Assembly: GCF_046054195.1 (NCBI RefSeq)
Contig: NZ_JBEQCS010000001.1
Span: 186,001-250,000, forward strand
DNA from: Celerinatantimonas sp046054195
GTDB lineage: Bacteria; Pseudomonadota; Gammaproteobacteria; Enterobacterales; Celerinatantimonadaceae
Direction: 5' to 3'
Length of the DNA stretch: 64,000 bases
In this document: in pieces, positions 8,377 to 17,488 of the stretch
Layout of the letters: each line of letters starts with the position of its first letter
Numbering within the stretch: position 1 is the first letter of the stretch
Made by a program: the position numbers and the translations under genes
Notes under the pieces: generated by a model
Database searches by the model: none
The model's input: only the letters and a program-made list of their open reading frames with translations
What the model was told of the DNA's origin: nothing

Positions 8377-9749
8377 TGAGTCAGTTTGCAGTCGATTGGG
8401 ACCAACAGCTAATTGAAAAATACAATTATGCCGGGCCACGTTATACCAGCTATCCAACCGCGTTAGAGTTTAACGACTCATTTGGATTTGCCCAATTTAA
8501 GGAAGCTGCAACACGTTATCCTAAGCGGCCTCTGTCGCTCTATGTGCATGTGCCATTTTGCCATAAGCTTTGCTACTACTGCGGTTGCAATAAAGTGGTG
8601 ACCCGCCACCAAAGCAAAGCCGATGATTATCTAGATGTCCTTGAGCGCGAAATTGCAACGGTTGCGCCACTGATGCGTGAGCGAAAAGTAACTCAATTGC
8701 ACTGGGGCGGCGGTACGCCAACCTTTTTAAATGATCCACAGACGCGCCGTCTGATGGGCATGTTAAAAGAAAATTTTGCTGTTGCCAGCGATGCAGAAAT
8801 CAGCATTGAGGTTGACCCGCGGGAAATTACCCTCGATACCATGGATTTGCTCGCAGAGGTGGGATTTAACCGACTCAGCCTTGGCATCCAAGATTTTAAC
8901 TTAGAAGTTCAGCAGGCAGTCAACCGAGTTCAGGATAAAGCGTTTATCGAAGCGCTACTGAAACGAGCCAAAGCAGTTGGATTTGGCTCGATCAATTTAG
9001 ATTTGATTTACGGGTTGCCGCACCAAACGCCAGAGAGTTTTTCGCATACTTTGCAACAGGTCAAAGCTCTTAATCCTGATCGCTTGTCAGTGTTTAACTA
9101 TGCGCATCTGCCAAGCCACTTTGCTTCGCAACGCAAGATTAAAGAGCAAGATTTGCCAACGCCCGAACAGAAGCTAACTATTTTGCGCGAGACGATTTTA
9201 GATTTAACTGAAGCTGGCTATCAGTTTATCGGTATGGACCATTTTGCCCATCCTGATGATTCGCTGGCTATTGCGCAGCGCGAAGGAAAACTGCATCGCA
9301 ACTTTCAAGGCTATACCACTCAGGGCGACTGTGACCTCTTAGGGCTGGGTGTTTCGGCGATTAGCATGCTCGGTGATGACTATAGTCAGAACCAAAAAGT
9401 GCTAAAAGATTACTATCAGCAGGTCAATGAGCAGGGGCACGCCCAGTGCAAAGGGCGAGCGCTTTCACGTGATGACATTATTCGCCGAGATGTAATTAAA
9501 GCGTTGATGTGCGATTTCGGTTTGCAGTTCTCAGTCATCGAAGAGCGCTATCAAATAGTTTTTAATGATTATTTCGCCGAAGATTTACCATTGCTTGCGC
9601 CACTTATTGAAGATGGTTTAGTAACGCTGAGTGATACCAATATTAAAGTGAGTGCGCGGGGGCGTTTACTGATTCGTAATATCGCCATGTGTTTTGATGT
9701 TTATTTTCGAAAACAATTGCGTCAGCGACAATTTTCTCGAGTCATTTAG
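8376..9749 (+). CDS. hemN: Oxygen-independent coproporphyrinogen III oxidase
   Basis: Radical SAM enzyme that converts coproporphyrinogen III to protoporphyrinogen IX in haem synthesis without oxygen. The 457-residue length equals that of E. coli HemN. The 4Fe-4S/SAM cysteines are C62, C66 and C69 (PFCHKLCYYCGC), and the fourth nearby cysteine C71 typical of true HemN is present, which separates it from HemW. The motif GGGTPTFL and the substrate-side YAHLPSHF are also visible. It is the last gene of the yihI unit and starts on the stop codon of the upstream gene. Confidence 0.96.
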   Translation: MSQFAVDWDQQLIEKYNYAGPRYTSYPTALEFNDSFGFAQFKEAATRYPKRPLSLYVHVPFCHKLCYYCGCNKVVTRHQSKADDYLDVLEREIATVAPLMRERKVTQLHWGGGTPTFLNDPQTRRLMGMLKENFAVASDAEISIEVDPREITLDTMDLLAEVGFNRLSLGIQDFNLEVQQAVNRVQDKAFIEALLKRAKAVGFGSINLDLIYGLPHQTPESFSHTLQQVKALNPDRLSVFNYAHLPSHFASQRKIKEQDLPTPEQKLTILRETILDLTEAGYQFIGMDHFAHPDDSLAIAQREGKLHRNFQGYTTQGDCDLLGLGVSAISMLGDDYSQNQKVLKDYYQQVNEQGHAQCKGRALSRDDIIRRDVIKALMCDFGLQFSVIEERYQIVFNDYFAEDLPLLAPLIEDGLVTLSDTNIKVSARGRLLIRNIAMCFDVYFRKQLRQRQFSRVI

Positions 9750-9753
9750 CTAT

Positions 9754-9779
9754 AAAAAAAGGGCGGCATAAAGCCGCCC
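9754..9779 (-). terminator. glnG terminator
   Basis: GGGCGGC / GCCGCCC stem at 9761-9767 / 9773-9779. On the - strand it is followed by seven Ts (9760-9754), so it ends the glnL-glnG transcript. On the + strand there is no T run, so it is at most a weak stop for hemN. Confidence 0.85.
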
Positions 9780-9814
9780 AAAGATGTTGCTAACACTTCG
9801 TTATCTATAACTAT

Positions 9815-11224
9815 TTAATTCATATCTAATTCTTTGAGCTTACGGGTGAGGGTATTGCGTCCCCAGCCTAATAAGCGCGCTGCTTCTTGTTTATGGCCAT
9901 GCGTATGTTTAAGCGCGGTGGTCAATAAAATGCGCTCAAAGTCGGGTACCGCCTGCGCCAAAATATCACTACTACCTGCCAACAGCTGTTTCTCAACCCA
10001 ATTTTGCAAAAGTACTCGCCAATCTCCTTCACTGCTGGTCGGCTCGTGCAGGTCTTGATGTTGGGTGAGCTCTGGTGGTAAGTCTGAGACTAAAATCTCC
10101 TGACCACTGGCCATTACGGTTAACCAGCGACAGACGTTTTCAAGTTGGCGCACGTTGCCTGGCCACGGTAGATGGGTCATATATTTTTGCGTATCGGTGT
10201 TGAGTTTTTTCGGTTCAACATTTAGCTCTTCGGCAGCGCTTCGCAAAAAATGATCGGCTAGGGCTGGAATATCTTCACGGCGATCTTTTAACGCAGGTAG
10301 CTGGATACGAATAACATTGAGACGGTGGAATAAGTCTTCTCGAAAATCACCACTGGCAACTTTCTGTTCCAAGTTTTGGTGAGTCGCTGCGATGATTCGA
10401 ACATCTACCTGTACCGATGAATGGCCACCCACGCGATAAAACTGACCATCGGCTAATACACGGAGTAAGCGTGTTTGAATTTCAAGTGGCATGTCGCCAA
10501 TTTCATCCAAGAATAAGGTTCCGCCATTGGCTTGCTCAAACCGGCCGTGACGGATCTGGCTGGCGCCAGTAAATGCGCCTTTTTCGTGACCGAATAGCTC
10601 CGATTCAATCAAATCGTGGGGAATTGCCGCCATGTTCAGCGCGATAAATGGCATGTGATTGCGTGGGCTATGTCGATGCAAGGCATGCGCGACTAACTCT
10701 TTACCGGTACCGGATTGGCCGTTAATGAGCACGCTGATACTTGAGCGAGACAAACGGCCGATGGCTCGAAAAACTTCCTGCATGGCAGGTGCTTCACCGA
10801 TCATCTCTTGCTCAGGACCGGCTTCGTGGTGTTCTTTCTGGCGATGTTTTTGCTGTTCTTGAGCAAAATTAATGGCGCGCTCAGCCAGTACCACCGCTTC
10901 ATCGACATCAAATGGTTTGGGCAGATATTCAAAAGCACCGCTTTGGTAAGCGTTTACAGCACTGTCCAGATCAGAATGAGCCGTCATGATAATGATCGGT
11001 AGATCAGGGTCATGTTGGTGCACTCTTTCAAGAAGCGCAATGCCATCTAACCCTGGCATGCGAATATCGGAGATAATGATGTCTGGATGTTCCATTTCCA
11101 ACTGGCTCAACATCAGTTCGCCGTCAGCAAAACTCATGCATTGATAGCCTACAGCACTTAACGCTTTCTCTAGTACCCAGCGAATAGAGCTGTCGTCATC
11201 GACAATCCAAATTGTTGCAGCCAT
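9815..11224 (-). CDS. glnG: Nitrogen regulation response regulator NtrC
   Basis: Sigma-54-dependent activator of nitrogen genes, 469 residues, the same length as E. coli NtrC. The receiver domain (1-~120) has phospho-acceptor D53 in IIISDIRMPG; the AAA+ domain carries a Walker A (GQSGTGKE), the sigma-54 contact loop GAFTGA and DEIGDMP; the C-terminal Fis-type helix-turn-helix reads EAARLLGWGRNTLTRK. I set the start at the ATG at 11224, which has AAGGA nine bases upstream; the frame extends further to 11263, but that would run into glnL. Ten bases separate it from glnL, so the two are one transcript. Confidence 0.97.
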   Translation of the reverse strand: MAATIWIVDDDSSIRWVLEKALSAVGYQCMSFADGELMLSQLEMEHPDIIISDIRMPGLDGIALLERVHQHDPDLPIIIMTAHSDLDSAVNAYQSGAFEYLPKPFDVDEAVVLAERAINFAQEQQKHRQKEHHEAGPEQEMIGEAPAMQEVFRAIGRLSRSSISVLINGQSGTGKELVAHALHRHSPRNHMPFIALNMAAIPHDLIESELFGHEKGAFTGASQIRHGRFEQANGGTLFLDEIGDMPLEIQTRLLRVLADGQFYRVGGHSSVQVDVRIIAATHQNLEQKVASGDFREDLFHRLNVIRIQLPALKDRREDIPALADHFLRSAAEELNVEPKKLNTDTQKYMTHLPWPGNVRQLENVCRWLTVMASGQEILVSDLPPELTQHQDLHEPTSSEGDWRVLLQNWVEKQLLAGSSDILAQAVPDFERILLTTALKHTHGHKQEAARLLGWGRNTLTRKLKELDMN

Positions 11225-11234
11225 GATGAAATCC

Positions 11235-12293
11235 TTACTTACGAAGAGGCAGATGAATGACAAACTCGGTGTGGCCAGGCCAGCTGGCGCAGTCTATTCT
11301 GCCTTTATGTTGATTAATCAAATTTTGAGAAATAGAAAGCCCTAATCCTGTGCCACCATCGCGACCTGTGACCATGGGATAAAACAGAGTATCAGCTAAT
11401 TCAGCCGGAATACCGGGACCATCATCAATGATCTTAATTTCCGCGACGAGACGATAGCGCTGCCCTGCGATATTAACTTGATGGGCCGTTCGGGTGACCA
11501 GCTGAATATGGCCTTCTCCGCGAGTTTTGAGCGCTTGCACGGCATTTTTCACAATATTGAGAAACGCTTGTTGAAGTTGCTCATGGTCCATCTCAAAATC
11601 AGGGATACTCGGGTCATAGTCGCGCTCGATGGTTATCCCTTCAGGTAATTCCAGCTCGACGAGTTGACGGACTTTCTCTAAAACTGAGTGGATATTGCGC
11701 AGTTCTCGTTCTGCTAGGCGCTGTGGCCCTAATAAGCGGTCAACTAAGTTACGTAACCTATCTGCCTGCTCAATAATAATGTTGGTAAATTCTTTTAAAT
11801 TCTCATCAGGTAGTTCTCTATCGAGTAACTGCGCTGCGCCTCGCAACCCGCCTAATGGATTTTTAATCTCATGCGCCAGCCCTCTGACCAGCTCTTTGGC
11901 CGCTTGCTGCTGTACATGCTGATGAACTTCTTGAGAGATTTTTTTCTGCTGATCAATGGGTTTGAGCTCAAGTAACAGCAGTGGCTCTCCTTCGTTTAAA
12001 ATCCGGGTGGCCGAAAACTCAACCATTGCCGGCTTATTATCAACGACCACGGTGACTTCACTATCTGTGAAGCTTTGGCCGTGATCCAACACTTCGTTTA
12101 ATATTTCTAAGTTCAGCGTCGTGTGGCTGATTAAACTCTGAAATGACTGGTTTGCCAGACGGCGTTTACTTTGTCCTAACAGTTGTTCGGTCGCGGTATT
12201 GACGTATTGGACGACTTGCTCTTTATCCAGCAAGATAATCCCGGTAACCATATTGTCTAACATAATGCGGTTAAGACCGGATGCTTCTAACAC
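11235..12293 (-). CDS. glnL: Nitrogen regulation sensor kinase NtrB
   Basis: Cytoplasmic histidine kinase/phosphatase that sets NtrC phosphorylation under PII control. It has 352 residues: a PAS domain (1-~110), a dimerisation helix with phospho-acceptor H141 in GLAHEIKNPLGG, and an ATPase domain with N-, G1- and G2-box features (NIVKNAVQAL, DDGPGIP, GTGLGLSI). The frame continues upstream, but the GTG at 12293 has a full AAGGAGG site at the right distance and gives the length of E. coli NtrB (349). A palindromic NtrC-type site lies directly upstream, so autoregulation is likely. Confidence 0.96.
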   Translation of the reverse strand: MLEASGLNRIMLDNMVTGIILLDKEQVVQYVNTATEQLLGQSKRRLANQSFQSLISHTTLNLEILNEVLDHGQSFTDSEVTVVVDNKPAMVEFSATRILNEGEPLLLLELKPIDQQKKISQEVHQHVQQQAAKELVRGLAHEIKNPLGGLRGAAQLLDRELPDENLKEFTNIIIEQADRLRNLVDRLLGPQRLAERELRNIHSVLEKVRQLVELELPEGITIERDYDPSIPDFEMDHEQLQQAFLNIVKNAVQALKTRGEGHIQLVTRTAHQVNIAGQRYRLVAEIKIIDDGPGIPAELADTLFYPMVTGRDGGTGLGLSISQNLINQHKGRIDCASWPGHTEFVIHLPLRK

Positions 12294-12314
12294 GCAGACC
12301 TCCTTTAAAAATAT

Positions 12315-12331
12315 TGCACTATTATTGTGCA
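12315..12331. promoter_or_regulatory. NtrC-type binding site upstream of glnL
   Basis: TGCACTATTATTGTGCA is a 17-base near-palindrome matching the NtrC pattern (GCAC, seven bases, GTGC). It ends 22 bases before the glnL GTG start, close to where NtrC represses the glnL promoter in E. coli. A second inverted repeat, CACTGCA / TGCAGTG with a 13-base spacer, follows at 12333-12359 and may be part of the same control region. Confidence 0.7.
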
Positions 12332-12500
12332 ACACTGCAAGTATTTTGCTAATGCAGTGATATCCATGCACGGCAAATATGGCGATTCATGCCCATTTGC
12401 CTAGATCCTGTGCAGGCTAACTCACTATTATGATGCCCTATACAAATAGGTTGCAATAATCTTGCCGATTTAGCTAACAAGCAACGATTGCTTTCGCTCG

Positions 12501-12530
12501 AAAAAAAAGCCCCGACTAAGCGGGGCTTTT
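12501..12530 (-). terminator. glnA terminator
   Basis: AAAAGCCCCG / CGGGGCTTTT stem around a six-base loop, followed on the - strand by a run of eight Ts. It separates glnA from glnL-glnG, so the kinase/regulator pair needs its own promoter, in keeping with the NtrC site found there. Confidence 0.9.
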
Positions 12531-12552
12531 AATAGTGAGATGTAACCCCAGC

Positions 12553-13959
12553 TTAGCAGCTGTAGTACATTTGGAACTCAACAGGGTGAGTTGTCATTGC
12601 AAGTTTAACAACTTCTTCGTGTTTAAGAGTCAGGTAAGCATCGATAGTGTCGTCGCTGAATACGTCACCAGCGGTCAAGAATGCACGGTCTGCATCCAGA
12701 GCTGCCAATGCTTCTTCAAACGTTGCTGCAACTTGTGGGATTTCTGCAGCTTCTTCAGCTGGCAGGTCATACAAGTCTTTATCCATAGCATCGCCAGGGT
12801 GGATTTTGTTTTTAATTCCGTCAAGGCCAGCCATCAGCATTGCTGCGAACGCCAAGTATGGGTTAGCAGTTGGGTCAGGGAAGCGAACTTCGATACGACG
12901 TGCTTTAGGAGATGGAACCACTGGGATACGGATAGATGCACTACGGTTACGAGCTGAGTAAGCTAGCATAACTGGTGCTTCAAAACCTGGGACCAAACGT
13001 TTGTATGAGTTAGTTGATGCGTTAGCAAATGCGTTGATTGCTTTAGCATGTTTGATGATACCGCCGATGTAGAACAGAGCAGTTTCAGACAGACCACCAT
13101 ACAGGTCGCCAGCAAACAAGTTTTGACCATCTTTAGCCAGTGATTGGTGACAGTGCATACCGCTACCGTTATCACCAACTAATGGTTTAGGCATGAAAGT
13201 CGCTGTTTTGCCATACGCGTGAGCAACGTTATGAACGACATATTTGTAAATCTGCAGTTCATCGGCTTTTTTAACCAATGTGTTGAATTTACAAGCGATT
13301 TCGTTCTGACCTGCGGTTGCAACTTCATGGTGATGCGCTTCAACTTCCAGACCCATTTCATCCATCAGTAAGCACATTGCGCTACGGATATCCTGCGATG
13401 AATCAACTGGTGGTACTGGGAAGTAACCGCCTTTAACACCTGGACGATGGCCAGTGTTGCCGTCTTCGTATTCTTTGCCTGAGTTCCAAGCTGCTTCAGA
13501 ATCGTCGATTGAGTAGAAAGCACCCTGCATCTGAGCATCAAAACGAACGTCGTCAAACAGGAAGAATTCTGGTTCTGGGCCAAACAGAACGTCGTCTGCA
13601 ATCCCTTCAGAACGCATGTATTCTTCAGCACGTTTAGCGATTGAACGAGGGTCACGTTCGTAACCTTCCATTGTTGCTGGTTCTAAAATATCACAACGGA
13701 TATTCAGAGTAGTTTCTTCAGTGAATGGGTCTAAAACGGCGGTACTAGCGTCTGGCATCAAAATCATGTCAGATTCGTTAATCCCTTTCCAACCAGCGAT
13801 TGACGAACCATCGAACATTTTCCCTTCTGTGAAAAAGTCATCATCAATTTGGCTTGCAGGCAGAGAAACGTGTTGTTCTTTACCTTTAGTATCAGTGAAG
13901 CGTAGATCGATAAATTTTACTTCTTGCTCTTTGATAAGAGCTAGAACATCTGCAGACAT
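12553..13959 (-). CDS. glnA: Glutamine synthetase, type I
   Basis: ATP-dependent glutamine synthetase (dodecameric GSI), 468 residues. Visible features are the N-terminal FTDTKGKEQH, the Mg-binding GPEPEFFLFD, the NGSGMHCHQS loop, the ATP-binding KPLVGDNGSG region, NRSASIRIP, and the adenylylation site DLYDLPAEE with the modified tyrosine, so it belongs to the adenylylated beta subgroup. Start: the ATG at 13959 has GGAGG nine bases upstream; the frame stays open further but lacks any support. It is monocistronic, with a strong terminator and a sigma-54/NtrC promoter region upstream. Confidence 0.98.
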   Translation of the reverse strand: MSADVLALIKEQEVKFIDLRFTDTKGKEQHVSLPASQIDDDFFTEGKMFDGSSIAGWKGINESDMILMPDASTAVLDPFTEETTLNIRCDILEPATMEGYERDPRSIAKRAEEYMRSEGIADDVLFGPEPEFFLFDDVRFDAQMQGAFYSIDDSEAAWNSGKEYEDGNTGHRPGVKGGYFPVPPVDSSQDIRSAMCLLMDEMGLEVEAHHHEVATAGQNEIACKFNTLVKKADELQIYKYVVHNVAHAYGKTATFMPKPLVGDNGSGMHCHQSLAKDGQNLFAGDLYGGLSETALFYIGGIIKHAKAINAFANASTNSYKRLVPGFEAPVMLAYSARNRSASIRIPVVPSPKARRIEVRFPDPTANPYLAFAAMLMAGLDGIKNKIHPGDAMDKDLYDLPAEEAAEIPQVAATFEEALAALDADRAFLTAGDVFSDDTIDAYLTLKHEEVVKLAMTTHPVEFQMYYSC

Positions 13960-14033
13960 GTAGTAACCTCCGGTGTCATCAAAAATGATGGCGCTATTAA
14001 AAGTTGGTAATGAATTGTTATGCCCAAAATAGA

Positions 14034-14050
14034 AGCGAGTTTCGTGCCAA
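14034..14050 (-). promoter_or_regulatory. Sigma-54 promoter of glnA
   Basis: Read on the - strand: TTGGCACGAAACTCGCT. The GG (-24; 14048-14047) and GC (-12; 14036-14035) are separated by exactly ten bases, as the RpoN consensus TGGCACG-N4-TTGC requires. The only departure is TCGC for TTGC. A start site near 14024 would give a leader of about 65 bases before the glnA ATG. Confidence 0.8.
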
Positions 14051-14133
14051 GTGCTCAAAGCCCGCTACAACGGGATCCATCGACATATTTCGCCATTATG
14101 GTGATCATTTATGGGGCATATCAGATTGCGTAT

Positions 14134-14150
14134 TGAACCAATATGGTGCA
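14134..14150. promoter_or_regulatory. NtrC enhancer site of glnA
   Basis: TGAACCAATATGGTGCA reads on the - strand as TGCACCATATTGGTTCA, matching the NtrC consensus TGCACCA-N3-TGGTGCA at all but one position. It lies about 115-120 bases upstream of the predicted sigma-54 start, close to the -108 site of the E. coli glnA enhancer. I could not find a clear second site further upstream. Confidence 0.75.
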
Positions 14151-14277
14151 AATCATGTAAATTTATTCCATGATTCATTTGCTCATTACGCAATATCACA
14201 TAGATGATGCATTTATTTAAAAATCATGGCTATATAATAACCATCAAATTTTAATTATTTATTGCGCTTTGACAGGT

Positions 14278-15315
14278 ATGTCGAAACCATCACTTTCATC
14301 AAACCACAACAGTGTCTTGCTCTCCAGTAAAATATTTCGATCACTGGTGTTATTTGCTATTGCAGGGTTTTCGGCGATTTGGGCAATTGACTCAAGTAGC
14401 AACATTATTGTTGAGTTTGATGCCCTAAGTTACCCCATCTGCATTATTTTGCTTGGCGCCATTTTTTTGCTGAGCTTTAAAGTCTCTGTGAGTGTGTTGC
14501 AGCATTTTTGTTATTTCATTATTACGGGGTATCTGATTAGCTCCAGTATCGTCCATCATCAATTATTACCTCATCAAGAATTATCCAGTGCAGTGCAGTG
14601 GCTGGCGCTTAATTATGTGATGGCCTACTTATTCTTTTCTCGTAAGCGGGCAGTGGTGTTAACCATCATTGTGTTTGGCGTCAATATCATCGGGCACTTT
14701 TGTGTGCTGATTCATTACGACTCTCTTTCTGAAACTTTGGGCATGGTTCTTAATATGGCCGTGGCTCATATTGTCTACATTGTTTTGTTATGGAGTATTG
14801 TCTCGATTCGCGAGAAGGCAGCTTACGCCAGCGTACTTGAGCAGCAGGTGCAACTAGACCCTCTAACGCAATTATTAAATCGGCGAGGACTCGAAAAAGA
14901 GGTATCGCACTTTACCCATTTAAAACAGCCGGTCAGTTATGCGCTAATGATCCTCGATATCGATCACTTTAAACAGATAAATGATACCTACGGTCATTTA
15001 GTGGGAGATAATGTGTTGGTGAACCTTTGCCAGAAGCTGCGAGAGCAAATTCGCCATAACGATATTATTGCCCGTTGGGGTGGGGAAGAATTTGCAGTGA
15101 TTACCTTTAATCAATCCACTGAGCAGGTTTTAAAATTAGCGCAGCGACTGCGTTTAGCGATAGAACAGATGCATTTGGCCGATATTCGGCCCATCACGGT
15201 CAGTATTGGTGTAGGACATTCTCATGAGGTAAGTAATATTGAGCAACTCTTTGAACTGGTTGATGCGCGCTTGTATAATGCCAAAAAAGCAGGCCGCAAC
15301 TGCATTATCGATTAA
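14278..15315 (+). CDS. Membrane diguanylate cyclase (GGDEF)
   Basis: Makes cyclic di-GMP. The 345-residue protein has about six N-terminal membrane helices (residues ~20-180) and a C-terminal GGDEF domain. The active site is GGEEF at 268-272, and an RxxD inhibitory site (RHND, 259-262) sits five residues before it, so product inhibition is expected. DIDHFKQINDTYGH is the nucleotide-binding start of the domain. There is no EAL or PAS domain; the sensory part is the membrane region, with no named family recognised. The ATG at 14278 is preferred over a TTG at 14269. It is divergent from glnA, sharing the 318-base regulatory gap. Confidence 0.92.
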   Translation: MSKPSLSSNHNSVLLSSKIFRSLVLFAIAGFSAIWAIDSSSNIIVEFDALSYPICIILLGAIFLLSFKVSVSVLQHFCYFIITGYLISSSIVHHQLLPHQELSSAVQWLALNYVMAYLFFSRKRAVVLTIIVFGVNIIGHFCVLIHYDSLSETLGMVLNMAVAHIVYIVLLWSIVSIREKAAYASVLEQQVQLDPLTQLLNRRGLEKEVSHFTHLKQPVSYALMILDIDHFKQINDTYGHLVGDNVLVNLCQKLREQIRHNDIIARWGGEEFAVITFNQSTEQVLKLAQRLRLAIEQMHLADIRPITVSIGVGHSHEVSNIEQLFELVDARLYNAKKAGRNCIID

Positions 15316-15523
15316 CTGATTTTAAGCATAAAACATGTCATTTCACCCAGTTGGCTTAACTTTTGCCAAAAGAAGTTGATTAAGCCTTCATCTTTTCATA
15401 TCACCCATAAGCTGTTCAGGGTATAATCTAGCCCATTTTGTGATCCAAGTCGCTAAAAGTGGCTGCAAGTGCGTGCTGATTTGCGTACAGAAAATTTAAG
15501 ATTAATGAGGCAGAAAGTTTATT

Positions 15524-17353
15524 ATGTCTAATGATATTAATAAGTTAAGAAACATCGCAATTATTGCGCATGTTGACCATGGGAAAACAACCCTGGTTGA
15601 CAAACTGTTGCAACAGTCAGGTACTTTGCAGACTCGAGGCGAGGTTCAAGAACGTATTATGGACTCCAACGATCTTGAAAAAGAACGTGGGATTACCATT
15701 TTAGCGAAAAACACCGCGCTTAATTGGCACGATTATCATATTAACATCGTTGATACTCCCGGACACGCCGACTTCGGCGGGGAAGTTGAACGTGTGATGT
15801 CGATGGCCGATTCAGTATTGTTGTTGGTTGATGCTCAAGAAGGCCCAATGCCACAAACACGCTTTGTGACACAAAAAGCTTTCGCACAGGGTTTAAAACC
15901 AATTGTTGTCATTAACAAAGTCGACAAACCAGGCGCTCGCCCTGATTGGGTGATGGACCAGGTTTTCGATCTGTTTGATAACTTAGGTGCGACAGACGAA
16001 CAGCTCGATTTCCATGTTGTTTATGCATCAGCTATTAATGGCTGGGCAACACTGGATTTGGATCAGCCAAGCGATAATATGGAACCGTTATTCCAAGCAA
16101 TTATCGATGACGTTGAGCCACCTCATGCTGACCCTGACGGCCCATTGCAGATGCAGATTTCGCAGCTGGATTATAACTCTTATGTTGGGGTTATTGGGGT
16201 TGCTCGTATTAAACGTGGTAGCGTTCGTCCTAACCAACAGGTTACGATCGTTTCTGCTGATGGCAAAAAACGCAATGGCAAAGTCGGTCAGGTATTAAGT
16301 TATCTGGGATTAGAGCGCAGTGAAACTGATGTCGCTCATGCTGGTAATATTATTGCGGTGACAGGTTTAGGTGAGCTGAAAATTTCTGACACCATTTGCG
16401 ATATCAACAATGTTGAAGCGCTGCCTGCTTTGAAAGTGGATGAGCCAACTGTGACTATGACCTTCCAGGTCAACACATCGCCATTTGCAGGTAAAGAGGG
16501 TAAATTTGTTACTTCTCGTAATATTCTGGAACGTCTGCAGCAGGAACTGGTGCATAACGTTGCGCTGCGCGTTGAAGAAACAGAAGACCCTGATAAATTC
16601 CGCGTCTCTGGCCGTGGTGAACTGCATCTTAGTGTCTTAATTGAAAGCATGCGCCGTGAAGGTTTTGAACTTGCGGTATCGCGCCCAGAAGTTATTCTGC
16701 GTGAAGTTGATGGCCAGCTGCAAGAACCATATGAAACTGTGACTGTTGACGTTGAAGCTGAAGACCAAGGCAGCGTGATGGAGCAGTTGGGCGTGCGTAA
16801 AGCTGAACTGACTGACATGCAGCCTGACGGTAAAGGCCGCGTTCGTATGGACTTTATGATCCCAAGTCGTGGCTTGATTGGTTTCCAAACCGAGTTTATG
16901 ACACTGACCTCTGGTAGTGGTCTGCTTTATCATACTTTTGATCATTACGGTCCACATAAAGGTGGTGAAATCGGCCAACGTAAAAATGGTGTATTGGTCT
17001 CCAATGCCACCGGTAAAGCGCTGACTTATTCACTGTTTAACCTGCAAGATCGTGGTCGCTTATTTACCTCCCATGGTGATGAAGTGTATGAAGGCCAGAT
17101 TATCGGGATTCATAACCGTGATAACGACCTGACTGTTAACTGCCTTAAAGGTAAACAGCTGACCAACGTTCGTGCCTCTGGTACTGATGAAGCTCAGGTT
17201 CTTACCCCACCAGTGATTATGACTTTGGAACAAGCGCTCGAGTTTATCGATGATGATGAACTGGTTGAAGTTACTCCAGAGAGCATTCGTTTGCGTAAAC
17301 GTCATTTGACTGAGCTTGACCGTAAACGGGCTAATCGTGGGCCAAGAGCTTAA
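15524..17353 (+). CDS. typA: Ribosome-associated GTPase TypA/BipA
   Basis: Translational GTPase that aids 50S assembly and growth at low temperature and stress. The 609-residue protein has G1 AHVDHGKTT at 15-23, ERGITI (switch II side), DTPGHADFGGEV and NKVDKPGARP for guanine recognition, followed by EF-G-like domains III and V and the BipA-specific C-terminal domain (LRKRHLTELDRKRA). Length and order match E. coli BipA. A TATAAT box at 15422-15427 lies about 100 bases before the start. Confidence 0.97.
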   Translation: MSNDINKLRNIAIIAHVDHGKTTLVDKLLQQSGTLQTRGEVQERIMDSNDLEKERGITILAKNTALNWHDYHINIVDTPGHADFGGEVERVMSMADSVLLLVDAQEGPMPQTRFVTQKAFAQGLKPIVVINKVDKPGARPDWVMDQVFDLFDNLGATDEQLDFHVVYASAINGWATLDLDQPSDNMEPLFQAIIDDVEPPHADPDGPLQMQISQLDYNSYVGVIGVARIKRGSVRPNQQVTIVSADGKKRNGKVGQVLSYLGLERSETDVAHAGNIIAVTGLGELKISDTICDINNVEALPALKVDEPTVTMTFQVNTSPFAGKEGKFVTSRNILERLQQELVHNVALRVEETEDPDKFRVSGRGELHLSVLIESMRREGFELAVSRPEVILREVDGQLQEPYETVTVDVEAEDQGSVMEQLGVRKAELTDMQPDGKGRVRMDFMIPSRGLIGFQTEFMTLTSGSGLLYHTFDHYGPHKGGEIGQRKNGVLVSNATGKALTYSLFNLQDRGRLFTSHGDEVYEGQIIGIHNRDNDLTVNCLKGKQLTNVRASGTDEAQVLTPPVIMTLEQALEFIDDDELVEVTPESIRLRKRHLTELDRKRANRGPRA

Positions 17354-17375
17354 ATAACGCGATTTTCCGCTATAA

Positions 17376-17405
17376 AAACGACATCTTTCGAGATGTCGTT
17401 TTTTT
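17376..17405 (+). terminator. typA terminator
   Basis: Eleven-base-pair stem AAACGACATCT / AGATGTCGTTT around a stable TTCG tetraloop (17387-17390), followed by a run of Ts to 17405. Confidence 0.93.
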
Positions 17406-17488
17406 ATGTCTGAAACGCTAGTTAACCGGCTATCGCATAAGTAATATGAGCTTCTTGTTTTGTGTTTGGTTGTGGATGTTAGTCTGTT

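Noticed and set aside
12553..14058. A longer glnA beginning at 14058
   Set aside because: The extra 33 residues would be encoded across the sigma-54 promoter; GGAGG in front of the ATG at 13959 and the family length decide for the shorter form.
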